A stretch of 64,000 nucleotides of DNA, taken from positions 62,001-126,000 of the forward strand of contig NZ_JAUMKC010000003.1 in NCBI RefSeq assembly GCF_030519355.1. Reading direction: 5' to 3'. The notes beneath the pieces were generated by a model. It saw only the letters and a list, made by a program, of their open reading frames with translations, was not told where the DNA came from and did no database searches. The position numbers and the translations under genes were made by a program. Positions 40,852-50,721 of this stretch are shown piece after piece (the stretch's first letter is position 1; every line of letters starts with the position of its first letter). Origin of the DNA: Mucilaginibacter sp. L3T2-6. Its GTDB lineage: Bacteria > Bacteroidota > Bacteroidia > Sphingobacteriales > Sphingobacteriaceae.

Positions 40852-41259
40852 CTATCTCATCCGCACATATATGGTCATATAACCATCATTGATGGTCAAA
40901 TCCCAGGTGTAAAGCGTATCATTCCTAACGGTGAACGCGGAAGAGTTGTTTTCTGTTATCTTCAGCAAATCAACCGTTTGGTTACCAATACGGTAATTTC
41001 GCTGTACAGCATACCTGCCATTGGATACCAGCTTATCGGCGCGATAAAATTTGAAGGAGCTGTCCGCCCCGAATATTTCGGTTTGTGTAAAGCCCTCGCT
41101 TTTTGGCGTAAGCGCAGCGCCGCTGATTCCGCCCTGCGACTTTACCCATTTCCATTTCCCGGTAATGTCCTTAGCGGGCACAGTTTGTTTTTCTTTGCTG
41201 CAGGAACTGCCGGAAACAACAGCGATGACAGCTGCGATAATTAATGTTAAAGGTTTCAT
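40852..41259 (-). CDS. Lipocalin-like lipoprotein
   Basis: A 135-residue lipoprotein (MKPLTLIIAAVIAVVSGSSC-S). The mature part, DITGKWKWVKSQGGISG...TQTEIFGADSSFKFYRADKLVSNGRYAV, resembles lipocalin-like domains common in Bacteroidota (GKW.w......s......s...l.f..dg.f....n). Ligand unknown. Stand-alone. Confidence 0.65.
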   Translation of the reverse strand: MKPLTLIIAAVIAVVSGSSCSKEKQTVPAKDITGKWKWVKSQGGISGAALTPKSEGFTQTEIFGADSSFKFYRADKLVSNGRYAVQRNYRIGNQTVDLLKITENNSSAFTVRNDTLYTWDLTINDGYMTIYVRMR

Positions 41260-41323
41260 AAGATTGGTTGGTTTAACGGTTACGTAAAATTTTGACGAAT
41301 CGCTACAGGGATAATCGCGTAAG

Positions 41324-41690
41324 GTGAAAGCGGCTGGCCAAAAAGGCCGCCGCGAGCAGGAGGATGAAATAGCTGGTTACTTTAAGCCAGGCGGCGCGGA
41401 AAAAGTGGTCAGCATCCGGTCAGGTGATCTGAAAGATTACGCGGGTAAAAATTTGAGCGTAGAGGGCGTTGTATGGATCAAAAGACCTTGGCAGCATAGC
41501 TGGTCAACGTTGGTGCGGCCTATCCTGATCAACCCTTAACCGTTGTTTTAAAAGGAAAAGCGACGGCGCTTGCATCTAAAGTGGATAGCAAATCCTTAAC
41601 AATAACCGGCAAAGTCGTATGGTACAAAGGCAAACCAGATTGTCGTTACACTCCCCGGTCAAGTGGCGACCATTCATTAACCGGTATAGT
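41324..41690 (+). pseudogene. Frameshifted OB-fold-like gene remnant
   Basis: Three frame segments join into one protein: KPGGAEKVVSIRSGDLKDYAGKNLSVEGVVW, then GAAYPDQPLTVVLKGKATALASKVDSKSLTITGKVVWYKGKP, then IVVTLPGQVATIH. The (Y)PDQ-LTVV...GK-V-YKGKPeIVVT pattern is typical of small OB-fold proteins. Frameshifts lie near 41500 and 41634. No start or signal found. Confidence 0.6.
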
Positions 41691-41709
41691 TATTATGAGA
41701 AAATTTAAA

Positions 41710-41835
41710 CTAGAAGCCGAGGGTGCTGATTTTGGCAATCAGGTCGCTGAGCATGAGGTAGCACTCCCTGGTTGACAGCTGCAGGTCCTCGAAGTGGACG
41801 TACCTGTGCGCGTGGATGGTCATTTCGCTTGCCAT
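41710..41835 (-). pseudogene. 5' remnant of a small Bacteroidota protein gene
   Basis: MASEMTIHAHRYVHFEDLQLSTRECYLMLSD and a quick stop. The opening resembles short conserved proteins of this group (IHxxRYVHFEDLQ-STREFY), but the usual C-terminal half is absent. It may end where the high-GC islet begins. Confidence 0.4.
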
Positions 41836-42020
41836 TATGGTTGGTGTTAGGGTGTTCCCTAAAGTTCGCAAACGGATTCCAGACATCCAAGTCCTCATCC
41901 CCATAAATTACCATTCCAAAAAAACAAAAAGGGAAAAAGAAAGCCCGGCACGGGGCGGGGGGGGGGCCGCGGGAGCCGAGAATCTTCGGTGCATTTTTCC
42001 TTGCGGTTAGGATCCCCCGG

Positions 42021-42377
42021 CTATGGGAGAAGTCCCGCCACCCGCGATAGCAGCGCAGCGACGTCGAAGGGCTTCGAGGCGTACCCGTCGGCGCGGCATG
42101 CCAGCGCGATCCGATCGAGGTCGACCTCCGTGGAGACCAGCAGCAGCGGACAGCCGCGGGTCAGGGGGCTCGCCTTCAGGCCCGCGCAGGAGACCGGACC
42201 CGTCCTTGGCTGGGAGAACGGCTCCAGCAGGATGAGGTCAGGGGCGGCCAGTGCGACTTGCTCGAGGGATTGAAGGCGCGGCATGCCGAGTACCCGGTAG
42301 CCTTCGAGGCGGAGGATGTCGGACATCACGGCCAGGTTGTCGCTGTCACTGTCGATTACGACGATCTTTCTTTGCAT
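42021..42377 (-). CDS. Receiver-domain protein with Glu at the phosphorylation site
   Basis: A 118-residue receiver domain alone. VVIDSDSDN acidic pocket, then DLILLEPFSQP where the phospho-acceptor Asp is replaced by Glu, LLVSTEV with the conserved Ser and GYASKPFD with the conserved Lys. Glu at this position often mimics the phosphorylated state. It is encoded in high-GC DNA unlike its surroundings. No output domain, so it would act by binding a partner. Divergent from the two small helical-protein genes downstream. Confidence 0.75.
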   Translation of the reverse strand: MQRKIVVIDSDSDNLAVMSDILRLEGYRVLGMPRLQSLEQVALAAPDLILLEPFSQPRTGPVSCAGLKASPLTRGCPLLLVSTEVDLDRIALACRADGYASKPFDVAALLSRVAGLLP

Positions 42378-42614
42378 GCTGATGTCGGTGTGGCATCGGG
42401 AATGGCACGGCCCCCACCATTATATAAGCGACAGCCCGGCGAATTGTTTCAGGCGGATGGGGCGGGACGCCCGGCAAAACAGGGCCCCCTCGCACTCGCC
42501 GCCCGGGGACCCCAACCTAAACCTTATCACAATTAGCGGGACGGTGCCCGCGCGTAGTGGGACAAATATAGGCGTTTCATCGGTAAACGGCACCCTAAAA
42601 AAAATGGGGGGCTT

Positions 42615-42655
42615 TGCATTTCAAACTAAATTAGTAATTTAGACACCGTACCCCC
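42615..42655 (+). promoter_or_regulatory. Bacteroidota-type promoter at the edge of the high-GC genes
   Basis: TTG (in CTTTGCATTT, about 42612-42617), about 18 bases, then TAATTTAG at 42635-42642 (7/8 match to TAnnTTTG), then the gene start at 42656. The promoter is AT-rich although the genes are GC-rich, so the islet is likely expressed by the host sigma factor. Confidence 0.6.
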
Positions 42656-42940
42656 ATGACGAACGAAGACAGGCTCATATGGCTCGAGATCGACGCGCTG
42701 GAGCGCACGAGCAGGCTGCTGGACGCGCTGGTGGCGCGGTTCCTCGCATCCCGGACGCTCCGCCCCGAGGAGGTGATGGCGCTCCTGCTGTACCAGGAGC
42801 GGATCGTCGGCGAGATAGCCGCGTGCAGGGCGCAGCTCGGTTCCGAGGCGCGGCCCGGCCGTCCGGACCCCGCCGGCGCCGACTCCGCGATCGACGAGCT
42901 GCTGGCCGGACTCGGCGTCGCACGGCGGCAGGCCCCCTGA
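42656..42940 (+). CDS. Small helical protein of the high-GC islet, copy 1
   Basis: A 94-residue, mainly helical product: LIWLEIDALERTSRLLDALV, LRPEEVMALLLYQERIVGEI, ending DSAIDELLAGLGV. No family recognised. It is paralogous to the next gene (shared pattern EIDALERxxRxLxALxxxxLAS...YQxxIxxxxAxC...LxxLG). Strong GC bias at third codon positions supports coding. Confidence 0.65.
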   Translation: MTNEDRLIWLEIDALERTSRLLDALVARFLASRTLRPEEVMALLLYQERIVGEIAACRAQLGSEARPGRPDPAGADSAIDELLAGLGVARRQAP

Positions 42941-42992
42941 GCGGAGGACCCCCGCCGACTGAAGCTTACGCAACCCCGACATACCACGGACC

Positions 42993-43253
42993 ATGAGACG
43001 AGAAGAGAGAGAGCTGATGCGCGAGATCGACGCGCTGGAGCGCATCCACAGGAGGCTGGAGGCGCTGCTCGGATGCGTCCTGGCCTCGGCCCCGTACGAC
43101 CCGGACCGCGCGGTGGCGATAGCGAGGTACCAGTCGCTCATCCTGGACAAGCTCGCAAGCTGCGGCAGGGGTGTTAAGGGCGCAACCGGCGGCTTCGCGG
43201 CGTTCGAGTCGTCCCTCGGGGAGCTGCTGTCGTCCCTCGGCATTGGCGGTTAG
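42993..43253 (+). CDS. Small helical protein of the high-GC islet, copy 2
   Basis: An 86-residue paralogue of the preceding gene: LMREIDALERIHRRLEALLG, AVAIARYQSLILDKLASCG and ending ESSLGELLSSLGIGG. Tandem duplication, 52 bases apart. Helical, with no signal or membrane segment. It could interact with the receiver protein encoded divergently (inference only). Confidence 0.65.
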   Translation: MRREERELMREIDALERIHRRLEALLGCVLASAPYDPDRAVAIARYQSLILDKLASCGRGVKGATGGFAAFESSLGELLSSLGIGG

Positions 43254-43300
43254 CCGCCGCCTCCTTCCAAACCATTTCGCCGCCGCCGCGTTTACCCTGC

Positions 43301-43480
43301 ATGAAAGGAGTCGAGCACGGGCCGCCGCAGCGGCTGAGGGCGGTGCGGTTCGCGCTGCTTAACCTGCAGTGCCCGGTGCATATGCGCTCGCCCTACGTGG
43401 AGGTTGCAGGAGGCAGGCTGACCTACGCCTGCTGCTGCCCTGAGTTCCTGGCGCTGTGCCGCAGCCTCATCCACAGCTGA
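43301..43480 (+). CDS. 59-residue Cys-rich protein of the high-GC islet
   Basis: Frame MKGVEHGPPQRLRAVRFALL, NLQCPVHMRSPYVEVAGG, RLTYACCCPEFLALCRSLIHS. Five cysteines (C, then CCC, then C) suggest metal or disulphide binding. No family. Missing from long-frame listings; kept for its codon bias like its neighbours. Confidence 0.5.
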   Translation: MKGVEHGPPQRLRAVRFALLNLQCPVHMRSPYVEVAGGRLTYACCCPEFLALCRSLIHS

Positions 43481-43554
43481 GCCGCCCATCCTCGCGAGCT
43501 GCCAAACGCCAACGAAGCGCAACGCAGTTGGCTGCGAGCGGAGCGAGGGCATGT

Positions 43555-43593
43555 GGCGCGTGGCGCGCCAACGCATCGGACGCGCCACGCGCC
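43555..43593. other. Perfect 13-base GC-rich inverted repeat
   Basis: GGCGCGTGGCGCG at 43555-43567 and CGCGCCACGCGCC at 43581-43593, with a 13-base spacer. It has no T-run, so it is not a typical terminator. It lies in a noncoding GC-rich stretch at the right side of the islet. Confidence 0.6.
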
Positions 43594-43747
43594 GCAGGGA
43601 ACGAAGCGCTTCGCGATAGCGGCGAGCCCTGCAAGAAAAGCGGTTGGCCGGTAGGCGGGGCGTTGGAAAGGGCAGGGCAGCTTTTATGAAAAAAGCCCTT
43701 TTTATCTTCAAAGCACATGAAGTTTCCAGCCCGCGGAGCGGTTAAAG

Positions 43748-44404
43748 TTATTCCTCGATCACAATTTTTTCTTTCGAAATTGTCAAGAATTGCAGCGTTT
43801 CGATAGTGGCTGCCACAAATTGACCGGGGCCACAAATATAGTAATATGGAAATTCCTCGCTGACGAATTGTTGAAGCAGTGACCTGTCGATATATTTCGG
43901 AGTTGCAGGCTTTTGCGGTTCAGAAAAAACGTTGATATACCTAAGCCCTAAAATGGTGGTTAGCTCGTTAGGTATAATAACGTCGTACTCGGTTCGGTTG
44001 GCGAACAGCAGTGAGCTTTTCAGCGGACGTTGATTTCGAATGAATTGCCTGAAAATTGGAATAAAAGGTGTAATTCCTGTCCCGGCTGCTATAAACAAAC
44101 CTGGTCCCCTATAATTGATCGAACCGAACGGTTCATGCAAGATCAGCTTATCACCGGGAAGTAACTTAGCAAGCCGTTCGGTAAATCCGTGGTGAGTCGT
44201 GTATATTTTTATAATAAATTCCAGGTAATCATCTGTTTCGATACTGGTGATGGTAAATGGCCTGCGCTCGTCTGTCACGCCGTCATCGTCAATTGATAAC
44301 TCTACAGCCTGGCCCGGCTGATGTTTAAAGCCGGCGGGTTTTTCTAATGTAAGCCGTTTTACATTAGGAGTAATGTATTCGGCTGCAATGATTTTTGTGT
44401 TCAT
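43748..44404 (-). CDS. Ferredoxin/flavodoxin reductase-type FAD-NAD(P) oxidoreductase
   Basis: A 218-residue protein from MNTKIIAAEYITPNVKRLTL (44404). FAD-binding motif RRPFTITS with preceding HQPGQAVELSI, NAD(P) part with IAAGTGITPFIPIFRQFIRN and ending YYICGPGQFVAATIETL. It lacks an iron-sulphur domain, so it transfers electrons between NAD(P)H and a separate partner. The upstream Met at 44539 would add 45 residues of no known fold and is not used. Confidence 0.85.
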   Translation of the reverse strand: MNTKIIAAEYITPNVKRLTLEKPAGFKHQPGQAVELSIDDDGVTDERRPFTITSIETDDYLEFIIKIYTTHHGFTERLAKLLPGDKLILHEPFGSINYRGPGLFIAAGTGITPFIPIFRQFIRNQRPLKSSLLFANRTEYDVIIPNELTTILGLRYINVFSEPQKPATPKYIDRSLLQQFVSEEFPYYYICGPGQFVAATIETLQFLTISKEKIVIEE

Positions 44405-44653
44405 AGTTACGTTTATAACTACATACCCAATTAAGGGCCAATCTCCTAGTAGCCTGTTTCCCAGTGAATTAAAAATCGGAAATAAAAACCTGATGCGATA
44501 TTTCGCAAAAATTACTGCGCCTGATGCGTTATTTAGCAAACATCGCCTATTGCGACATTGTAAGTAATTGGTATTCAGTTATTTATTTCTTCGGCAAAAA
44601 AATTGGCATAAGTGATTCAATCAACAAAATTAAAAACGTTAAAATTTTGAATC

Positions 44654-45241
44654 ATGAACTTAGAACAAAATCAACGCAGGAGGGAATTTCTTAAAAATGC
44701 GGCCATTGGAAGCGCTGCCATCGCTGCAAGCGTGATGGTACCCAGCCCATTGACGGCATTAGGCGGCGGGGGCGCGGCAAAAACAAAACCGGCTGCTGAG
44801 TCGCTAACCGAACTGGATTTCAGAAACGGGGTGATGCCCCGTGCGCAGCTCTCCAAAATGGCAAGCCAGCTGGCGGTTGATAAGGCCACGCAAAAAAATG
44901 CAAGGGAATTTGCTGGTTTCGAATTGGAAGAAGCAACAGCCGTTGTCAAAGTCCTGGAGGCTGTCGGTACAACAGCGCCGCCCATGAGTGCGGATGGCAA
45001 GGCCTTTATTGAAAAATTGAAAAACGCCTCGGGCAATGAATTTGACAGGCTTTACATGCAAGCCGAATTAAGCAACCACGAATTTTTGCGGGATTTGGCT
45101 AAGGACTACCTGGGCCACTCCGCCGGCAGAACTTCTGCTGCTGAGAAGGAGACCACGCATTTAGCCACGATCGCTCTATTCGCATTTGACGAGCACGTGG
45201 CCCTATGCAAAAGAATTTATGGCGAAGTAACCGCTCAATAA
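44654..45241 (+). CDS. Tat-exported DUF4142 protein
   Basis: A 195-residue protein with a twin-arginine signal (NQRRREFLKNAAIGSAAIAASVM). The DUF4142 domain follows (about 55-195): FRNGVMPRAQLSKMASQLAV, AREFAGFELEEATAVVKVL and LATIALFAFDEHVALCKRIYG. DUF4142 folds are ferritin-like four-helix bundles; the metal-binding residues are not evident. A terminator follows at 45250. Confidence 0.8.
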   Translation: MNLEQNQRRREFLKNAAIGSAAIAASVMVPSPLTALGGGGAAKTKPAAESLTELDFRNGVMPRAQLSKMASQLAVDKATQKNAREFAGFELEEATAVVKVLEAVGTTAPPMSADGKAFIEKLKNASGNEFDRLYMQAELSNHEFLRDLAKDYLGHSAGRTSAAEKETTHLATIALFAFDEHVALCKRIYGEVTAQ

Positions 45242-45249
45242 TCACCGCG

Positions 45250-45278
45250 CGGGCCTCCGCATACCGGAGGCCCGTTTA
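45250..45278 (+). terminator. Intrinsic terminator after the DUF4142 gene
   Basis: 10-base stem CGGGCCTCCG (45250-45259) and CGGAGGCCCG (45265-45274), 5-base loop, followed by TTTA. Confidence 0.75.
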
Positions 45279-45291
45279 ATACCTTCCGATC

Positions 45292-45663
45292 ATGAAAACC
45301 ACTGATTACCAAAAGGAATTATTGGATACCATTATTGATCTGCAGGAACGAGGTTTCGATCATGATTTTGTCTTGGATCATGAATATATCCGCTGCCTGC
45401 AAAACGATGAGCTGATTGCTCCGGATGACTTCGAAATAGTAGAAAGCCATCATTGCCAGGATAAAATAAAGCATAACGGAAATTGCATATTATATGCCAT
45501 CGAGTTAAAAAATCACCCCGTCAAAGGCTTATTGATGAGCAATTATAAGTCGTTCTCCAATGGAATCTCATTACATCTATGGCACAAGTTTTATAAGGAA
45601 TTACAAAAGAAATATAACCAGGTGCAGCCGCGATTTTCAGGCCGTCCACTTCTTTATACCTAA
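45292..45663 (+). CDS. Small hypothetical protein
   Basis: A 123-residue soluble protein: [45 protein letters not shown] and [23 protein letters not shown]. No family recognised. It converges with the sigma-54 regulator gene and overlaps its 3' end by 27 bases. Confidence 0.65.
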   Translation: MKTTDYQKELLDTIIDLQERGFDHDFVLDHEYIRCLQNDELIAPDDFEIVESHHCQDKIKHNGNCILYAIELKNHPVKGLLMSNYKSFSNGISLHLWHKFYKELQKKYNQVQPRFSGRPLLYT

Positions 45664-47580
45664 CTTTTTGATCTTGGAATGCAATGTTGACGGCGGCACT
45701 TCCAATATTTCTGCCGCGCCGCCAGGGCCGCTTACCCTGCCGTTGCATTTTCGCAATACTGCCAGGATATGATCCCTTGAGTTTTCTTCTATCGACTTAA
45801 ATACATTTTCTTCAGCCGCTACCTGGTTCTGCGGCTTTTGATTAAGCATGGGCATCAGTACTTCCTTTATTTCGGAGCCGGATGCCAGCAATACGCTTCT
45901 TTCAATCAGGTGCTCCAGCTCGCGGACATTCCCCGGCCAATGATAACTCTTGAGTTGCGCCAAAACCTGTGGAGAAAGCTGGTTAACATTTTTCCCCGAT
46001 TTACGGGAATAAACTGCCATAAAATGATTCGCCAGGTCACCTATATCTTCACCGCGTTCGCGCAGCGCCGGGATCAATATGGGGAACACATACAACCGGT
46101 AGTACAGATCGAGGCGAAAACGCCCTTCCTCCACCTCCTTTTGCAGATTACGGTTAGTAGCCGCTATGATCCTGACATTGATCTTTATCGGCGCTCTTCC
46201 TCCTATACGTTCTATTTCCTGCTCCTGCAGTACCCTCAACAGCTTCACCTGTAATTCGGCAGGCATCTCGCCGATTTCGTCCAGGAAGATGGTTCCTTTA
46301 TCGGCCAGCTCAAACTTGCCGATCCTTTTTTCCGTCGCACCGGTGAACGATCCTTTCTCGTGCCCGAACAATTCCGATTCAATCAATGTGGGAGGAAGGG
46401 ATGCGCAATTGACAGTTACGAGCGGATTGTCGCGACGAGGAGATAAACGATGGATGCTTTTGGCTATCGCTTCTTTGCCGGTTCCGCTTTCTCCCAATAT
46501 CAGGACGGAGGTATTGAGCGGCGCTACAATAGCGATGTTGTCAAACACCGAAAGCATTTGATGGCTTTTCCCGATGATACCCTCAAATGCAGCTGGCTTA
46601 TTCTTTCCCCGGTTTTCCCGGAGAGCTTTAGGAATCGCCTCGGTGACGACATTAAGGCCCTCGTTGCCTAATATAGCTTCAAATGCTGCTAGTAAAGGGC
46701 GCTGTAAACGATTCAGCAGGTCCACGTGGTCCATTGTATAAGTCTCTGCTTTTCGGCTATAGAAGGAAAACTGCGCTATTTCGCCGTTGGACAACAGCAG
46801 GGGAAAGCAAAAGCATGACTTTAACCGGAACGTATCGGCGATCAGCCGTTTTATTGGGTATTTCTGCCGGGTCTTTTCAAGGTGGTCGAGATCGAGCAAT
46901 TCGGCTTTGGCGCTGATGGTGGTGGCTGTCTGCATTTTTTTAAAATCAGCAGGAGTCACCTTGCTTATGGTTAACAATTCTTTGGTACCGATTGATTGGT
47001 ATTCATCAAAGCCCACCCTTAGAAAAGTGATACCGTCCATTTCGAACTCGCCGTTATTTTGGGCCACCATGCTGATAAAATCAAAAGGAACATAGGGCTG
47101 CAATTGCGTGGCTACAGACAACAGTTTTTGACGCCACTCGCCCGGTTCTTTAACTATTTTTTTGAATACTTCCTCAAGCGCCTTTTCCTGCCGCAATTTT
47201 GACTCAAGGCTGTTGAAATGACGGTAAAAAGCGACATCAAGGGCAATCAGTAACTCTTTTTCCCTGAAGGGTTTAACCAGAAACCCATAAGGCTGGGTTG
47301 ACTTGGCTTTCTCAAGTATACTTTCCTGAAAATTTGCCGACAGGTAAACAAATGCAATATTCTTAGTGGTCAACGTCTTTGCCAGGTCGATGCCATTTAA
47401 AGGACCCTTAAGAAAGATATCCAGCAGCACCATGTCCGGGTTTTCTGCTTCAATAATCTCCAATGCCTCTTTAACTGAAGCTGCTATGCCGCACACCCGG
47501 TAACCCGCTTTGGTCAGGATAAGTTTGAGGTCAAGTGCGACAAGTGATTCGTCTTCTACAATAAGTATTTTTTGAGCCAT
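45637..47580 (-). CDS. Sigma-54-dependent response regulator (REC-GAF-AAA-Fis)
   Basis: A 647-residue regulator. Receiver domain (1-120) with ILIVEDES, phospho-acceptor in [10 protein letters not shown] and Lys in FLVKPF. GAF-like middle (about 140-310). AAA+ domain (about 340-570) with Walker [14 protein letters not shown], the sigma-54 contact loop GSFTGA in place of GAFTGA, and Walker [12 protein letters not shown]. Fis-type helix-turn-helix at the end ([22 protein letters not shown]). Paired with the TPR kinase gene 5 bases upstream. It would activate RpoN promoters; targets not in view. Confidence 0.88.
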   Translation of the reverse strand: MAQKILIVEDESLVALDLKLILTKAGYRVCGIAASVKEALEIIEAENPDMVLLDIFLKGPLNGIDLAKTLTTKNIAFVYLSANFQESILEKAKSTQPYGFLVKPFREKELLIALDVAFYRHFNSLESKLRQEKALEEVFKKIVKEPGEWRQKLLSVATQLQPYVPFDFISMVAQNNGEFEMDGITFLRVGFDEYQSIGTKELLTISKVTPADFKKMQTATTISAKAELLDLDHLEKTRQKYPIKRLIADTFRLKSCFCFPLLLSNGEIAQFSFYSRKAETYTMDHVDLLNRLQRPLLAAFEAILGNEGLNVVTEAIPKALRENRGKNKPAAFEGIIGKSHQMLSVFDNIAIVAPLNTSVLILGESGTGKEAIAKSIHRLSPRRDNPLVTVNCASLPPTLIESELFGHEKGSFTGATEKRIGKFELADKGTIFLDEIGEMPAELQVKLLRVLQEQEIERIGGRAPIKINVRIIAATNRNLQKEVEEGRFRLDLYYRLYVFPILIPALRERGEDIGDLANHFMAVYSRKSGKNVNQLSPQVLAQLKSYHWPGNVRELEHLIERSVLLASGSEIKEVLMPMLNQKPQNQVAAEENVFKSIEENSRDHILAVLRKCNGRVSGPGGAAEILEVPPSTLHSKIKKLGIKKWTA

Positions 47581-47585
47581 AACGA

Positions 47586-49850
47586 CTATTGATTATAAAA
47601 GCTTTCTTTCGGTATGCCGCTAAAGGCCTGTTCCACTTCGAATTCGATCGTGATTGCGACACCCATTTTATTTTTTATCTGAAAACTGCCATTCAGCTGT
47701 TTGCTTAGCGCCTTCATCATTTCCATCCCCAGCGAAGTTGATTCAGCCAGATCAAAATCCGGCGGTAGCCCCTTGCCGTTATCGGTGATAGTTAGCATCG
47801 CACTGTCCTCTCCTACCATTTGGAGGGCAATAATGATTTCGCCGCCTTCTTCGCCAAAGGCATATTTGATGGCATTGGTTATAGCTTCGTTCAAGATCAG
47901 GCCGAGTGGCACAGCTTGTGCAAGGTCTATTTTTACTTCTTCTATCAGTTGCTCAAAACGAATGCCCCGTGCGCCGGTATCCAGGCAATCGCGCAGGTAA
48001 CCCACCATATCCGATACATAGGAAGGCAAATCAATAGCAGCAACATTGCTGCTGCTGTATAACTTTTGATGTATCAGAGAAATAGCCTGAACACGGCTTT
48101 GGCTATCGCGAATTGCAGCCAGGGCCGCATTGTTTTCGAGATAGGCGGATTGAGTGCTGAGCAAACTCATCACAATCTGCAGGTTGTTTTTCACGCGGTG
48201 ATGTACCTCCTTTAAAAGCCAGTCCTTTTCGGTCACCAAATTTTGAAGAACAACATTTTGCAAATTGATTTCAGTTTGCTTGGCTTGCAGAGCAAGATTG
48301 CTTCGCTTTTTATTTCGGTAACCGTTAAAAGCGAGCCCTGCAATAATTAACAGCATCACAATGCCGGCAATGGTAATGTTGCGCTGCATATTTGCTTGTT
48401 TCAAAGCCGCTTTTTGGCTTTTATCATTATTCTGCAGGTTCCGGATCGATTCATCCCTCTGAAATGTCTCATATTGCACATTAAGCTCGTTTAGCTGTTT
48501 GCTTTTAGCACTGCTAAATAACGAATCCCTGATATTTTTAAAGTTTTCAAAATGCCTTATGGCCTGGATATAATTGCCCAGGGCCGAGTCAAGCTTAAAC
48601 TGCAGAAATTCGGCCTGGCTCAACCGCTCCGGCGTGATAGTTTTTTTGGGCAGCAGCCATAACTTTTTAATGTAAATATTGGCTTTGGCATATTGCCCGG
48701 TGGCTATATAAAAATTTCCTATGGTAAAGTAAGTATGAAAGTAAAAACTTTCATCGTCCATTTTATTGTGCTCATTTTCGTAAAGTGCCGCAAACTTCAG
48801 GTAATACGTTTCGGCTTCGGCATGTTGCTTTAAAGCAGCATAACAATCACCGAATGCATTATTGATCACTTCCTGGTTTGACACCGAAACCGGCGGGACC
48901 TCTTTAACAGCTTTGTTTAAATATGCGAGTGCCTCCTTAGCTTTTCCGGCCTCCACCATGCTGCGAATGTAAGTCCGCATGTCCAGGTAATAATAAAACA
49001 CGTCGTTTTTTCTTTTATCGGCGGCTAATGCTTTGGCATAATAATACGCGCATTTAAGATGCAGCCCCAGCTTATCGTAGGTATTAGCAAGATTACTGTA
49101 AAAATAAGCTGCATTTGAAGTGTCCTGTGTTGCCTCCATGGATTTGACCATCTTTATATTATAGTCCAGTTCCTTGTTCAGATCACCTTCTTTTTCGCTT
49201 ACCACCGCTAAAAGGTCATAAGTATAATGGAGGTTTTTGACGCCGATAGCCTTGTAGCGGTCCAGTACCTGCAGCAATTCATTTTCGGCCTGGTAAATTT
49301 TGCCCTGCTGCATGTGGGTATCGGCAATGTCTTTAAAAACATCCACCCCTTTTTCATATTGATGGAGCTGGTTGTAAAGGTTGCGTGCTTTTTCAAAGCA
49401 TTCAACACGATATTGCAAACTATCCTTCTTATTGTATTTAATTGACCGGCCAAGCTCGCACCACAACTCAGCTTCCTTTTCCTTGCTTATACTGTCGCCA
49501 AAACCGGTAAGCAGTTGCGTGAGGCAGGCTTTAGCGTGCGTATAATTATGTGCTTTCTCATCACACCTAATGAATTGCAGCAGGCTTTGCACCTGCCATT
49601 GCTTTGACTGGAGACTTTTACTTAACCGGAGGGATTGACTGGCGAAATCATAGGCGCTATCAAGGTATTTGGTATTGCCACCCGGGTGATATTGCTTAAG
49701 GTAATATTTGCTCAGCTGGGAAAGCAATCTTACCCGGTTGGTATCGGGTTTCGCGGTTTTTAATTGCAAAAACAATTCCCCCGGCGCCTGCCCGTTGGCA
49801 CCTAAAACAGAAAGCACAAAAATGCAAAAGATGAGCAGCCATCTTGCCAT
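47586..49850 (-). CDS. TPR sensor histidine kinase (HisKA_2 type)
   Basis: A 754-residue kinase. Signal peptide ([21 protein letters not shown]), periplasmic TPR repeats (about 30-470), one membrane helix ([21 protein letters not shown]), then HisKA_2 with the phospho-acceptor in [19 protein letters not shown], and an ATPase domain with [17 protein letters not shown] and [12 protein letters not shown]. Its partner is the sigma-54 regulator. No dyad of the TACGG type in its promoter region. Confidence 0.85.
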   Translation of the reverse strand: MARWLLIFCIFVLSVLGANGQAPGELFLQLKTAKPDTNRVRLLSQLSKYYLKQYHPGGNTKYLDSAYDFASQSLRLSKSLQSKQWQVQSLLQFIRCDEKAHNYTHAKACLTQLLTGFGDSISKEKEAELWCELGRSIKYNKKDSLQYRVECFEKARNLYNQLHQYEKGVDVFKDIADTHMQQGKIYQAENELLQVLDRYKAIGVKNLHYTYDLLAVVSEKEGDLNKELDYNIKMVKSMEATQDTSNAAYFYSNLANTYDKLGLHLKCAYYYAKALAADKRKNDVFYYYLDMRTYIRSMVEAGKAKEALAYLNKAVKEVPPVSVSNQEVINNAFGDCYAALKQHAEAETYYLKFAALYENEHNKMDDESFYFHTYFTIGNFYIATGQYAKANIYIKKLWLLPKKTITPERLSQAEFLQFKLDSALGNYIQAIRHFENFKNIRDSLFSSAKSKQLNELNVQYETFQRDESIRNLQNNDKSQKAALKQANMQRNITIAGIVMLLIIAGLAFNGYRNKKRSNLALQAKQTEINLQNVVLQNLVTEKDWLLKEVHHRVKNNLQIVMSLLSTQSAYLENNAALAAIRDSQSRVQAISLIHQKLYSSSNVAAIDLPSYVSDMVGYLRDCLDTGARGIRFEQLIEEVKIDLAQAVPLGLILNEAITNAIKYAFGEEGGEIIIALQMVGEDSAMLTITDNGKGLPPDFDLAESTSLGMEMMKALSKQLNGSFQIKNKMGVAITIEFEVEQAFSGIPKESFYNQ

Positions 49851-50329
49851 AACGGTTATGCAATTAGTGTTGTGGGGACTTAAAGTTAAGAATTTTCTGA
49901 TGAATGTTGATTAAGTGTTCCGTCACAATAGTTTAAAGTAGTTGGGGTTGTAAAATTAATGCCAAAAAATCAAATAATTGATTGCCAGTGTTTTGAAGCC
50001 CGGCCCCAAAAGTCGGCCGCGACATTTCGCATGTTTTCCGGCTAATTACGAAATAGAACAACTTTAAGCCCGGCCGTGCTCTTCATTGGCGAAACCGCAG
50101 GATAGAAACTGGTTTCGATTTGATCGCTTATTAATTCATCCGCGTAAAAAAAATCTCCATAATTGCATGTAGGTGAAATTAGTTAAAAAGCCCTGTCGAC
50201 ATCGAATAACCAATTTATGAACCATCATCAAATAGACTTTTTAAGACCCGACGGGAAGCGCCCCTTGACAAGCCATATTCAAATCTGCGTTGTCAAATCT
50301 GTTAACCATTAAGAAAACAGGGGTAATAT
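49851..50329. other. Intergenic stretch without genes
   Basis: About 480 bases between the kinase gene and a DUF1810 remnant. No convincing frame on either strand. Promoters of the kinase gene and perhaps decayed DNA. Confidence 0.45.
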
Positions 50330-50680
50330 AGACCGGAACGACTTAAAGAAGCGCAGGCGCGCCATTATGCTGCCGCGCTGGCGGAAATCCAAAGCGGGCG
50401 CAAGCGCAGCCACTGGATGTGGTATGTCTTCCCGCAGCCCGCAGGATTGGGCATGACCGAAACGTCGCGGTACTACGCGATCCGGGACATCGGTGAAGCA
50501 ACGGAGTACCTGCTGGACCAGGAGCTTGGACTGCATTTAACGCACATTTATAAAGCACTTTTGCGACTGGAAACCAACGATGCGCATGCCGTATTGGGCA
50601 GCCCCGGCGACCTGAAGCTCCCGCTCTTCGGGCAGTACATAGGCGATTTAGCCGAGCATTATAAAAAATCCCCGGCTTTT
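50330..50680 (+). pseudogene. DUF1810 gene remnant
   Basis: Frame without start codon: RLKEAQARHYAAALAEIQSGRKRSHWMWYVFPQ, then GLGMTETSRYYAIRDIGEATEYLLDQELGLHL and ETNDAHAVLGSPGDLKL. This is the DUF1810 (calpastatin-like) pattern (AQ..Y..AL.Ei..GrKrSHWMW.iFPQ..GLG.s..s..YAI....EA..YL...LG.rL). An in-frame TAA precedes it at 50322, and the usual FD.L..FV N-terminus is missing. The frame then runs into the terminator of the next gene. Confidence 0.7.
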
Positions 50681-50700
50681 CTTTGCAATCCCGGGGATTT
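50662..50700 (-). terminator. Intrinsic terminator of the PepSY gene
   Basis: 10-base arms AAATCCCCGG (50666-50675) and CCGGGGATTT (50691-50700); on the minus strand the second arm is followed by T residues. It serves the gene ending at 50722. Confidence 0.8.
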
Positions 50701-50721
50701 CACGCTTAGTGCGGGTAAAAA

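Noticed and set aside
43292..43835. Minus-strand frames of 122-139 codons in the GC-rich DNA
   Set aside because: High GC makes open frames common there; plus-strand paralogues and the 59-codon frame explain the region better.
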